The notes beneath the pieces were generated by a model. The model was not told the DNA's origin. It saw nothing but the letters and a program-made list of their open reading frames with translations, and did not search any database. From Micromonospora orduensis (GTDB lineage: Bacteria > Actinomycetota > Actinomycetes > Mycobacteriales > Micromonosporaceae), in the NCBI RefSeq assembly GCF_006228125.1, contig NZ_VDFY01000138.1, forward strand, positions 1-64,000: DNA of 64,000 nucleotides, written 5' to 3'. The translations under genes and the position numbers were made by a program. Below are positions 37,501 through 45,958 of the stretch, piece by piece; position 1 is the stretch's first letter, and every line of letters starts with the position of its first letter.

Positions 37501-38442
37501 TCAGAAATCCAGCAGCCCCGACTCCGCGAAGCCTTCCCGGGCTCCCGGCTGATCCAGCACCCCGTAGTCCTCGAGAATCCCGATGGTCCGCTCGGCCGCG
37601 GACCGGATGCCGGCTGTCACCGACTCCTGGTCGTACGACTCGGCAATGATCGACCGCGCGGCGGCCGGCGAGAACCCGATTTCCCTGAGTGCCGACGAGG
37701 CGGATCTCGTCGCCGGCTGCAACGACCTGATGATGAGGTCGGGCAGGAGGGCCGCGACCACCTGTCTGTCGCCGGGTTCGAGTTGGCCCCACAGGCGGCC
37801 GAAGAAGTCGGCGAAGTAGACGTGGTGCCGCCCCTCGTCGATCGCGTGATCGCGGGCAATCTGCCGGACCAGTGACACGACGTTCGGATCCTTCGGGATA
37901 TCGACGAGCAGCCCGGTTATGAGCGTCTCGAAGACAAAGACCTGGACCAGCTGGACAAGCCGCCGATGCCGCGGATGGTCTGCGCCGATCCGGTCGAGGT
38001 TGTCGAGGAAGGGCTGGAAATCATACGGCAGGGCCTCAATGCCGGAGCGTGTCTGGATCTGCTCGACGGCGTCAACGCTGTAGAGAGCGTGGTAGCTCTC
38101 GTCGACCAGAATCTTGTAGGCGTCCATGCGCACGCGGCTCGGCACCTCGATGCCGCAGTCCTGCTCGGCGATCAGTTTGGTTGCCCGGCAGACGACCCCG
38201 ACCTCGAACGCCTTCGTGAAGTTCAGCCATTGGTACAGGTGCTGGGCAAGGAGATATCGTTTGATCACTTCATCGGTCTCGGCAACGGCCGGGTGCGCCA
38301 GGTGGGTCACCAGGTGCCGGGGAAAGAAGTCCTTGAGGATGTCGTCGTCGGTAGAAACAACTCGACGCGGGCTTCCACGTACTCCCGACTTCTCATACCA
38401 GGATTCGAGAACTCTAGGATTGGCTTGACGCCATTCGATCAT
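37501..38442 (-). CDS. AurF-like diiron N-oxygenase
   Basis: This 313-residue helical protein shows the carboxylate and histidine ligands of the AurF-type diiron oxygenases: an early Glu in FTKAFEVG, DESYHALYS (E-x-x-H), FETLITG, and DHAIDEGRHHVYF (D-x-x-x-D-E-x-x-H). Relatives oxidise amines to hydroxylamine, nitroso or nitro groups; others carry out different oxygenations. ATG 38442 opens MIEWRQANPR. It heads the leftward operon with ligases C and B, so an amino group is probably N-oxygenated before or after ligation. The family assignment is good, the reaction is inferred. Confidence 0.82.
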   Translation of the reverse strand: MIEWRQANPRVLESWYEKSGVRGSPRRVVSTDDDILKDFFPRHLVTHLAHPAVAETDEVIKRYLLAQHLYQWLNFTKAFEVGVVCRATKLIAEQDCGIEVPSRVRMDAYKILVDESYHALYSVDAVEQIQTRSGIEALPYDFQPFLDNLDRIGADHPRHRRLVQLVQVFVFETLITGLLVDIPKDPNVVSLVRQIARDHAIDEGRHHVYFADFFGRLWGQLEPGDRQVVAALLPDLIIRSLQPATRSASSALREIGFSPAAARSIIAESYDQESVTAGIRSAAERTIGILEDYGVLDQPGAREGFAESGLLDF

Positions 38443-38696
38443 GATGAACGACCCCCGTCGATGACGATCGATCATGACACTCGGCGCCGTGCCATGTCAA
38501 CCGACCACCGGGAAGCGGAACACACTGTGGACCTTCGGCGCCGAAAAGTGCCCCTGTCGAAAACGCCGCCGAGCAGGGATGATGCAAGATCGAGTTCACC
38601 CGTGAACCATCCGGGTCGGTGTGCGGGACCTTGCTCGGGACACACTCCACCGTGGTCGGTGTGTAGGCTGGCCCGCAGTTTGCGTCGGCGAGCACC

Positions 38697-39983
38697 GTGA
38701 CCGGTCTTGCTGCACCACGGGGGGATGCGTTGAGTCAGGAAACAGCTGCGGCGAAGCCCGCTCAGGTGCGCCGGATCCTTGTCCTGGGCGACCCGGCTCT
38801 CCAATATTCACTGGTGCCGCGCAAGCGGCTTCCTATTGTCACGATCGATCTTCCGGCGGACCCGGATGGTGGCGACCGGGCTGTCGAATATCTGCGGCCG
38901 ATCGACACGGCGTCCGTCTCGATCCGTCTTCTTCCGCAGGATTCGGCTCCGGTCGAGGTGCCCGTCGAGGTGGCGCGACCCACCTGGTCTGGCTGCGCGC
39001 TCTCGGAATCGATGCGGACACACCTACGGTCGGTGTGGCCGGGCGCCGCGGCCACCGAGAGCATTGAATTCCTGTCGCCGGTCATGGTGCTGCGGCTCCA
39101 TGAGTCGCAGGAGCGGACGAGGGTGGAAGTGCTCGCCTGCACACGTCTGCGCGAAGTCGGGGCGGTGTTCGCGCGAGTCGCGGAATGCGAGTTCCCGTCC
39201 ACGGCGACGGCTGACGACGTGGTCCCGGTTGCGCTGAAGTCGGCGGGAAACCTGCGCGAGCATGTGGCCGTCGAGAATCACGTTTTCCGCAATCTTGTAC
39301 CCGGCGTTGAGATCGAGAACAAGATCACCCTTCGTGGCGACGTGTCGATCTGGCGGTTGACCTCGGAGATGGCTTCTCAGGTCGGTAGTGCCTCCTTTCC
39401 TGGCTTCATCCCGGATGTCGGCAACGAAGTGCAACGCTGGGAGGTCTTCCAGCACACGTTCGAGGTGCTGAATCCGGCCGCGGAGCGCGGCTACATCGCC
39501 TTCCAGGAGCAGCCGTCCGGGGCCTTCATGCTCAAGCACAAGATTTTCGCCGAGGACACGCTCCGGCGCGTCGAGACCTTCCGGCACAACCTCGCCGTGC
39601 CCGGCAGAGACTTCGCCGCCTTCCTTGACCTCGAGTATCCGCACCTCACCTTCCGGGCCCTGCGCACCTTCAGCCGTACGCGTTTCGACGTCAACCTGGA
39701 GTCCAGCGCGACCGGTCACTTCTTCGGCATCGAGATCGACGAGGTGCGTACGGCCGGGGATGAGCACGTCCTTCGGCAGGCCGAGATCGCCTACCACCGG
39801 TCGCGGATACACGACGGGCTCGACGTCGCCACCGTCGAACCCGAACTTGAACGCCTGACCAACCTCGTCGACAGCTACCTGGCCCGCAACGGCGTGGACC
39901 GAGAGCGGACGTTCTATTCGAAGCTCTCGTTCCTGCGCGACATCGAGAGCCCGAGCGGGGCCACGTCACCCACGAGGTGCTGA
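38697..39983 (+). CDS. CYTH-like triphosphate-binding protein with extra N-terminal domain
   Basis: This 428-residue protein has a C-terminal half that looks like a CYTH (triphosphate tunnel) domain. It has the entry motif E-x-E-x-K at 205-209 (GVEIENKITL), then basic residues in FMLKHKIF, RALRTFSRTRF and an acidic strand FFGIEIDEV. CYTH proteins hydrolyse or bind inorganic triphosphate, thiamine triphosphate or nucleoside triphosphates. The first 190 residues match nothing I know. GTG 38697 is the longest start; TTG 38730 has a run of six G five bases upstream and may be the true one. It leads a rightward trio with a P-loop kinase and a dCTP-deaminase-like gene. Confidence 0.65.
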   Translation: MTGLAAPRGDALSQETAAAKPAQVRRILVLGDPALQYSLVPRKRLPIVTIDLPADPDGGDRAVEYLRPIDTASVSIRLLPQDSAPVEVPVEVARPTWSGCALSESMRTHLRSVWPGAAATESIEFLSPVMVLRLHESQERTRVEVLACTRLREVGAVFARVAECEFPSTATADDVVPVALKSAGNLREHVAVENHVFRNLVPGVEIENKITLRGDVSIWRLTSEMASQVGSASFPGFIPDVGNEVQRWEVFQHTFEVLNPAAERGYIAFQEQPSGAFMLKHKIFAEDTLRRVETFRHNLAVPGRDFAAFLDLEYPHLTFRALRTFSRTRFDVNLESSATGHFFGIEIDEVRTAGDEHVLRQAEIAYHRSRIHDGLDVATVEPELERLTNLVDSYLARNGVDRERTFYSKLSFLRDIESPSGATSPTRC

Positions 39984-40016
39984 TCGCCAACAAACATCTG
40001 GGGGAGGTGCGAATCC

Positions 40017-40553
40017 GTGCGTATTTCGATCATCGGGTTGGCGGGTTGTGGCAAGTCGACCTCTGCCGGGCTGATTGAGGAGTTCGCGCAGGAGCTCGGC
40101 CGGACGTACGCCACCGTCAAGCTCGCCAAACCGTTGTACGACCTGCAGGCCCAGGTCTATCGGGCGGCGCGGGTCAAGGTTCCCGCTGGGGCACAGGACC
40201 AGATCCTGATGGAGTCCCTGGCCGACTCCATGCGTCGCATCAGGCCAGAGTCCCTGGTCGACGACTTCCTGACCCGGTTGGCCTCGACAGACGCCGACAT
40301 CGTGGTCAACGACGACCTGCGTGACCCGTTCGTCGATGCCGTGGCCCTGCGTGCCCACGGGTTCCGGGTGCTGCGAGTCACGGCTGCGCCGGAGGTGCGG
40401 GAAAAGAGGTTGGCCGGGCGCGGCGACACCAGCAGAGCGGACCAGTCGACGAGCGATCTCGACTTGATCGAGCCGGACGCCGTCCTGGACAACAGTGGTG
40501 ACCTCATGGCGCACCGCGACGCTGTGCGTAGGATTGTGCGGAGCTGGATGTGA
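40017..40553 (+). CDS. Small P-loop kinase (nucleotide kinase-like)
   Basis: This 178-residue protein begins with a Walker A loop, ISIIGLAGCGKSTSAG at residues 3-18. It continues with LAKPLYDLQAQV, a Walker-B-like DADIVVNDDLRDP and an LxVTAAPEVREKRLAGR segment resembling the lid region of deoxynucleoside monophosphate and dephospho-CoA kinases. It would phosphorylate a small acceptor with ATP. GTG 40017 has GGGGGAGG upstream. It overlaps the following dCTP-deaminase-like gene by four bases. A nucleotide or nucleotide-like acceptor fits both the fold and the neighbours, but is not shown. Confidence 0.8.
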   Translation: MRISIIGLAGCGKSTSAGLIEEFAQELGRTYATVKLAKPLYDLQAQVYRAARVKVPAGAQDQILMESLADSMRRIRPESLVDDFLTRLASTDADIVVNDDLRDPFVDAVALRAHGFRVLRVTAAPEVREKRLAGRGDTSRADQSTSDLDLIEPDAVLDNSGDLMAHRDAVRRIVRSWM

Positions 40554-41092
40554 TACTCACTGGCCGTGAAATTCACCGCGAGGTCCTTGCGGGCCGCATC
40601 CACATCGACGACTTCGAAGCGGAGCGTCTGGAGCCCAACAGCTACGGCTTCCGGCTGGCCCGCGAGATCATCTCCTACGAGACGGACGTGATCGATGCTC
40701 GGTCACCGATCGCGTCCCGAACGACCATCATGGACGATGGCGGGATGGTGCTCACGCCGGGGCGGTTCTACCTCGGTGGGACCATGGAAGCGATGGGCAG
40801 CCCGCACTACGCTGCCACCCTCTACGCCTGCCGCTCCGTGTCGACACTCGGCATCTGGATCCAGTTTTCGGCACCGCTCGGTCACAGCGGTGCCATCTTC
40901 CCGTGGACGTTGGAGATGGCCGTGGCCGCGCCGGTCCGCCTGTTTCCCGGCATGGTCATCGGGAAGTTGGCGTTCTGGGCGATGCAGGGCTGCTCGGTGG
41001 GCTATGCCGGGAAATACAGCGGTTCAGCCTCGGCTGTTCCGTCGCGACTGAGCCTGGACGCCGTGCCGCCCACGAATCGGGCTCTGCCGTAG
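40550..41092 (+). CDS. Free-standing dCTP-deaminase-fold protein
   Basis: This 180-residue protein belongs to the dCTP deaminase/dUTPase superfamily, whose trimers bind pyrimidine nucleotides between subunits. It shares with the fusion protein at 32574 the opening MILTGxEI, the RI-x-I-x-x-F segment and PNSYxFRL. Here the catalytic-type Glu is kept (PWTLEMAV), but the phosphate-binding R-S-S is R-S-V (CRSVSTLG) and the usual acidic residue before the Glu strand is not evident (LGHSGAIF). It is thus also atypical. GTG 40550 overlaps the kinase stop as GTGA. Placement within a biosynthetic operon argues for a specialised substrate or a non-catalytic nucleotide-binding role. Confidence 0.85.
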   Translation: MILTGREIHREVLAGRIHIDDFEAERLEPNSYGFRLAREIISYETDVIDARSPIASRTTIMDDGGMVLTPGRFYLGGTMEAMGSPHYAATLYACRSVSTLGIWIQFSAPLGHSGAIFPWTLEMAVAAPVRLFPGMVIGKLAFWAMQGCSVGYAGKYSGSASAVPSRLSLDAVPPTNRALP

Positions 41093-41794
41093 GGGTGTGA
41101 ATCCCGGCGAGAAGAGGCTCATGGTGGGGTTGCGCGATCTGTGTAGGCAGGTGGGCGATCCCTGTGGCAGCGGCGGCCGGGACGTTGACCCGGACCAGCG
41201 TTCCAAGGGCACCATCCCCGTCGGTGCGGCGCGCTCCTCGACCGGCCGGAGCCTGCGGCTCTTCCACCTTCATCTCTCTTGTGTCGATCGGGCCCGAATG
41301 TCGCGTCCGCTTGTCGATGACTAGCGGAACCGTTTCCAATTCTGGTGGGCGATCCCAAGGGGCTCTGGGCTTCTGGGCAGGGCAAGATAGAGGAATGACC
41401 TATCCGGGTGAATCGTATAGGCGGGCATAACTTCCAGACGGCAGGGCAACTGCGGCCTACTGGCGATCATCCGAATGTCCAGGATGGAGCGCCAAAGGGG
41501 TGTGCCCGCGGGTACGATCTCCATCCCCGTGCAGGCTGTGTGGCGACCTTGGCCTGGTTGTGCCGTGCCTTGGCGCGGTGGAGGCTGGGTGATTTATCGC
41601 GTTTCAGGGATATCGATCCGACATTTTGGTGACCGCCCCTTCTGCGGACTGTGGTGCGAAGTCGAGAAGGATCTGTGCCCTACTCGGCTGTCGAAAGGAG
41701 AGCTTGTCGCGTCGGCGCGTTCGTTATTCGACGGTGCTTGGGTATAGTGCGACCAATCTCCTCGGACCGTTCCGGAAAGCGTCTGATCTGCGTG
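41093..41794. other. Intergenic region before the RiPP regulator
   Basis: These 702 bases separate the nucleotide/ATP-grasp block from the RiPP block. Frames crossing it have no domain features. An A/T-richer part near 41690-41760 includes AAAGGAGAG (41694-41702) with no well-placed start and TATAGT at 41743-41748, a fair -10 box for the regulator. I see no tRNA, transposase or attachment-site-like repeat that would explain the boundary. Confidence 0.45.
41743..41748 (+). promoter_or_regulatory. Possible -10 box for the LuxR regulator gene
   Basis: TATAGT lies 47 bases before the ATG at 41795. The sequence 17 bases upstream (TTCGTT, 41720-41725) is only a weak -35. The AT content is locally higher than around it. 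Confidence 0.3.
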
Positions 41795-44662
41795 ATGACA
41801 CCTGGGCTGGAAAATGCGTCAACAGGCCCGCACTTCGTCGGGCGGCGACCACAGTTGGCGCGTATCGGGAGAGCCCAGGCCGCCGTGCTGAGCCGTGGCC
41901 GGCAGGTGGTCTGCGAGGTGGTCGGCGAGCCGGGCGTCGGCAAGACCCGGTTCGTCCGCGAGGCCCTGGAGCGGTGCGTCCATACCGTCCCGTGGGCCGT
42001 CGGGACCTGCGTGCCGGATGAGCGGGGCGTTCCGTTCCACGTGTTCCGCCACGCCTTCACCACCGGGCAGCCGCTCCGACGAGGGCTGCGCGCCGGGCGG
42101 TCCACCGGGGAGACCTGGGCGGAGTCCGCCGCCGCGGTGCCACCGGCGCGGGCGTCGGACGCCCGGCGGTTCCGGACGTACCAGCTGGCGCGCCGGCTGA
42201 TCGCCCTGGCGGCCCAGGACGGTCTGGTGCTGGTCCTCGACGACCTGCACTGGGCGGACGACTCCTCCGCCGGTCTGATCGCCCACCTGCTGCGGTATCC
42301 GGTGCCCGCCCCGCTGCTGCTCGTGCTCGTCTACCGTCCGCGGCAGATGGCGACCCCGATGCCGTTCGGCCCGCCGGATCCCGACGAACACGCCGAGGGG
42401 GAGTCGACGACGCATGACCGCATCGAGCTGACCCCTCTCGGGCTCGCCGAGGTCGCGCACCTGCACCCGCACGTCGACCAGGCGGAGCTCCGCGACCGGT
42501 ACGACCTGACCGGCGGCAATCCCGGTTACCTGGCGGCGCTCCCGGGCGGCCCCGCGTCGAACGACGCCGACCCGATCCGGGAGACGCAGGGCGGGCTGTC
42601 CGACGCGGCGGTGGCCGTGCTGCGCCGCGAATGGACGGATCTGCCGTCGGTCGAGCTGGCCTGCCTGCGGGCCGGGGCGATCGTCGACGCGCCCTTCGGG
42701 GCGGACCTGCTGGCCGAGGTCGCTCAGGTCCCGACGGCCCTGGCGGTCGAGGCCGGCTGGCGTTTGGCCCGGCGTGACCTGATCCGCCGCGTCCCCGGCA
42801 CGGGACGGTTCGCCTTCCGGCACCCGGTGCTGCGGATGGCGGTCGCCCAGGACACCGATCCGGCGTGGCGGGTGGAGGCCTCCGCGCGGGCACTCACCGC
42901 GCTTGTCGAGCTGGGCGCGCCACCCGCGGACCGGGCCCGCTACGCCGAGCGTCTGCTCGCCCAGCCGAACGGTCGCTGGGCCGAACGCTGCGTCGACGTG
43001 CTCTGCCGTGCCGCGCACGAGATCCGGCGGGAGGCACCGGACCTGGCGATCCGCTGGCTGCGGCTCGCACTGCGGGCACTACGGCCCACGGCCGGTACGA
43101 CGCAGCGTCGCCGAGACGTGTCACTCGCGTTGGCCCAGGTCACCGGGGAGGCGGGCAACCTGGCCGAGAGCCGGGCCCTGCTTCAGGAGATCGTGCCACT
43201 GTTCCCCGCCGACCGGCAGGGACGACGGGCCGAGGCGGTGGCTCTCTGGGCGCGCGTGGAACGCCTGCTCGGCAACTACGCGGAGGCGGCGGCGATCAGC
43301 CGTCGCGAGCTGGCCGCCCTGCCGGAGGGCGCCGGACCCACCGGCGGCTATCGACTCGCCACCGAGATCGGCGTCGCAGGCATCCTCGCCGGCCGGCCGG
43401 TGGCCGCACTGCCCGACGCGCTCGGCGAAGACGGCGGCTCCGGCGCGGACCGGGCCGGCCTCCTGGCCGTGCGCAGCCTGGCCGCCGCGCACGACGGCGT
43501 CCTCGACGACGCCCGCGGCCTGCTCGACGCCGGCGCCCGGATCGTCGACTCGTTGCCGGACCGGGACGTGCGGGACCATCCCGACTGCCTCACCGCGCTC
43601 GGCCTGACCGAGTTGTACCTCGAACGGCAGGCCGACGCGGTACGACACCTCGACCGGGGCCTGACGCTCGTGCGCGCCTCGCACCGCGACGACGGGTTGT
43701 GCCAGCTGCTGCTCGGTCGCGGTCAGGTGGCCTACCACGGCGGTCAGCTGACCGCCGCGATCGGACTGGCCACCGAGGCGGGCATCGTCGCCCGGCGCAT
43801 CGGCAGCCGCCACCTGCTGAGCTTCGCCCTGGCGTTCGAGGCGGAGGCGACCGCCTGGCGTGGTGGGCCACGGGACGAGGACCGGGCGGTGGCGCTGGCC
43901 CGCAGCGCGCTCGGAATCGCCACCGACCCCGCCACCTGGTGTGGCCGTACCGCCGCGATGGCGTTGGCGACCGCGGCGCTGCTGTCCGGGGATCCGGCGA
44001 CCTGCGCCGAACTGGTGCGCTCGGCCGGCGGCGACAGCCGGCTGAGCCGCCTGCAGACCACCCTCCGGCCGATGTGGTACGAGCTGCTCTGCGCCGCGGC
44101 GCTCGCCGCCGGCGAGCTGGCCGACGCCGAGCGTCTGGCGCGGCGGGCGATGACCGAGGCGGATCGGGTCGGCCTTCCCGGGCAGCGGGGCTTCGCGGAG
44201 TCGGCGTACGGCGAGGTGCTGCTCGCCCGCGGCGACGTCGCGGCGGCGATGCCGCACCTGGAGACCGCCGCCGACCTGTTCCGCGCCGGCGGGATGGCGC
44301 TACGGCGCAGCCTCGCGCTGGCCTCCCTGGCCCGAGCGGCCGAGGCGGCGGACGAGACCGGCCCGGCGGCGCGGGCCCGCCGCCGGGCCCTGGAACTGGC
44401 CAGGTGGTGCGGGACGGAGCGGGTCGGCCTGCGACTGGCCCGCCCGGTCGGCCCACGCGAGGTCGCCGCCCTGACCGACAGGGAATGGCACATCGCTCGG
44501 CTGGCGGCGACCGGGGCCACCAGCCGACTGATCGGGCGGCAGTTGAACATCAGCCCACGCACCGTCGAGGCGCACCTGACCCGGATCTACCGCAAGGCGG
44601 GCGTCGCCTCCCGGTCGGCTCTGGTCGCCTGGGTCGCCCGGCTCGATGACACCGATCGGTGA
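41795..44662 (+). CDS. LuxR-family (LAL-type) ATP-binding transcriptional regulator
   Basis: This is a 955-residue large ATP-binding LuxR regulator. An AAA-type NTPase region is at the start (Walker A GEPGVGKTR near residue 46, Walker B LVLVLDDLHWADD near 145). A long TPR-like helical middle follows, and a C-terminal LuxR helix-turn-helix (LTDREWHIARLAATGATSRLIGRQLNISPRTVEAHLTRIYRKA) ends it. Such proteins act as pathway-specific activators. The frame is open upstream to 41651, but the sequence before ATG 41795 does not look like the usual N-terminus, and neither start has a good ribosome site. It precedes the RiPP genes on the same strand, so activation of that block is the natural inference. 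Confidence 0.9.
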   Translation: MTPGLENASTGPHFVGRRPQLARIGRAQAAVLSRGRQVVCEVVGEPGVGKTRFVREALERCVHTVPWAVGTCVPDERGVPFHVFRHAFTTGQPLRRGLRAGRSTGETWAESAAAVPPARASDARRFRTYQLARRLIALAAQDGLVLVLDDLHWADDSSAGLIAHLLRYPVPAPLLLVLVYRPRQMATPMPFGPPDPDEHAEGESTTHDRIELTPLGLAEVAHLHPHVDQAELRDRYDLTGGNPGYLAALPGGPASNDADPIRETQGGLSDAAVAVLRREWTDLPSVELACLRAGAIVDAPFGADLLAEVAQVPTALAVEAGWRLARRDLIRRVPGTGRFAFRHPVLRMAVAQDTDPAWRVEASARALTALVELGAPPADRARYAERLLAQPNGRWAERCVDVLCRAAHEIRREAPDLAIRWLRLALRALRPTAGTTQRRRDVSLALAQVTGEAGNLAESRALLQEIVPLFPADRQGRRAEAVALWARVERLLGNYAEAAAISRRELAALPEGAGPTGGYRLATEIGVAGILAGRPVAALPDALGEDGGSGADRAGLLAVRSLAAAHDGVLDDARGLLDAGARIVDSLPDRDVRDHPDCLTALGLTELYLERQADAVRHLDRGLTLVRASHRDDGLCQLLLGRGQVAYHGGQLTAAIGLATEAGIVARRIGSRHLLSFALAFEAEATAWRGGPRDEDRAVALARSALGIATDPATWCGRTAAMALATAALLSGDPATCAELVRSAGGDSRLSRLQTTLRPMWYELLCAAALAAGELADAERLARRAMTEADRVGLPGQRGFAESAYGEVLLARGDVAAAMPHLETAADLFRAGGMALRRSLALASLARAAEAADETGPAARARRRALELARWCGTERVGLRLARPVGPREVAALTDREWHIARLAATGATSRLIGRQLNISPRTVEAHLTRIYRKAGVASRSALVAWVARLDDTDR

Positions 44663-44813
44663 CCGCGATCCGGGCCGGATGACGTCGATCGGTGCAACGC
44701 CCACCGGCCGGGCAGCACGAGGCCGCGCCGGCACCGGTCACGCCCGACAGTCGCTCACATACTCGACTGCATCGGGCGCGATTCCCGTCGGCCGGTGGTG
44801 GATGGAGGACGAG

Positions 44814-45833
44814 ATGCTGGGCAGAAGATCCGTCAGGAGCCCGCGTACCCTCGCCGCGCCGGTGCCGGCGTTCGCCGCCGCCGCGGTGACGCTGCTCGTG
44901 CTCACGGGCTGTGGGGGTGAGCCGGTGGACGCGGCAGCCCCGGCGCCCCAGGGCCCGGCCACCTTCGGTCGGGAGCGGGCCGCGCTGGTGCTCACCGCCT
45001 TCGACCAGGCCGACTCGGCCGCCTCGGTCGCCGGTGACGTGGAGGCGCTGCGGACCCAGGAGGTACCACCCTCACTGGACCTCAGCATCGCCGCGGTCCG
45101 CCGGGCCGCCTACAACCAGCGCCCGCAACCGTCGTTCCAGCACATCAACCCGGCCTTCGCGGTGCCGCCCGGCGACCCGGCCTGCTTCCTCACCACGGCC
45201 ACCCTCAGGCTCGCCGGATCGGAGCTGGCACCCACCGACACCAGCCAGTTCGTGCTGGGCGCCGACGGCCAGTGGAAGCTCAGCCACAACGTCCAGATCA
45301 CCCAACCGTCGCTGGTGGTGGCCCGGAGCATCGACGGCCGCCCCGCCACCGAGGGCGGCACGGCCCTGGACGAGACCAGCCGCCGGGCCCTCGCCGCCGA
45401 AGTGTTCGCCCGCAGCATCGGATCCACGACGAGCAACCGGTCCCTCGTCGCGTCCAGCCCGCTGCTCGACGGCCAGTTCGCCGGCGGGTGGGAGGTCTAC
45501 GGCCAGCAGCTCGCCGGTGCCGGCGCGACGGTGCAGCGGACCATGGACAAGGCGGAGTGGTCGGACTGCGCGGTCGCCGTGCCGGCCGGCACGCTGGCGT
45601 TCCTGACCGTCCACGCCACCGACACCCTGCGCCCGGCGCCCGGCGGTCCCACCACCGTCCGGATGGTGCCGCAGAGCCCGGACCTGATCGCCACCGGCCA
45701 CCGCACGGCGGTGAGCGGAAAGTCGATCCGGGTCACCCGGGTGGAGACCTTCCTGCTGCTCGTACCGACGCAGATCACCGGCACCTCGGTGCTCGGGCTC
45801 AACGACACCGCGCTGACCGTCACCGCCGGCTGA
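44814..45833 (+). CDS. Predicted lipoprotein of unknown function
   Basis: This 339-residue exported protein has a basic N-terminus, a hydrophobic stretch and the lipobox LVLTGC with Cys33 as the lipidated residue, then an Ala/Pro-rich linker. The rest is soluble and rich in beta-type segments, with no family I recognise. ATG 44814 has GGAGG five bases upstream, preferred over ATG 44802. It sits between the regulator and the cyclodehydratase gene. It could be an immunity or envelope-sensing partner of the exported RiPP; this is only positional inference. Confidence 0.75.
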   Translation: MLGRRSVRSPRTLAAPVPAFAAAAVTLLVLTGCGGEPVDAAAPAPQGPATFGRERAALVLTAFDQADSAASVAGDVEALRTQEVPPSLDLSIAAVRRAAYNQRPQPSFQHINPAFAVPPGDPACFLTTATLRLAGSELAPTDTSQFVLGADGQWKLSHNVQITQPSLVVARSIDGRPATEGGTALDETSRRALAAEVFARSIGSTTSNRSLVASSPLLDGQFAGGWEVYGQQLAGAGATVQRTMDKAEWSDCAVAVPAGTLAFLTVHATDTLRPAPGGPTTVRMVPQSPDLIATGHRTAVSGKSIRVTRVETFLLLVPTQITGTSVLGLNDTALTVTAG

Positions 45834-45958
45834 CCCGCCCGCCGCCGACGGCAGAAACCGGTGGCATCACTCGGGATCGGACGACCCGGACCGCGACGAT
45901 GGCAGCAGCCGTGATCGCCGGCGGGGCCACGGTCCGGCCACCAGGCTCGGGAGGAAGC

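Noticed and set aside
28363-41092. Phosphonate pathway, suggested by the PEP-synthase-like and HIT genes.
   Set aside because: No PEP mutase, phosphonopyruvate decarboxylase or phosphonate tailoring gene is present; the PPDK-like part is a phosphotransfer domain fused to a DCD fold.
40550-41092. Housekeeping dCTP deaminase.
   Set aside because: The protein is coupled to a pathway kinase, shares its N-terminus with the fusion protein and lacks part of the conserved nucleotide-binding residues.
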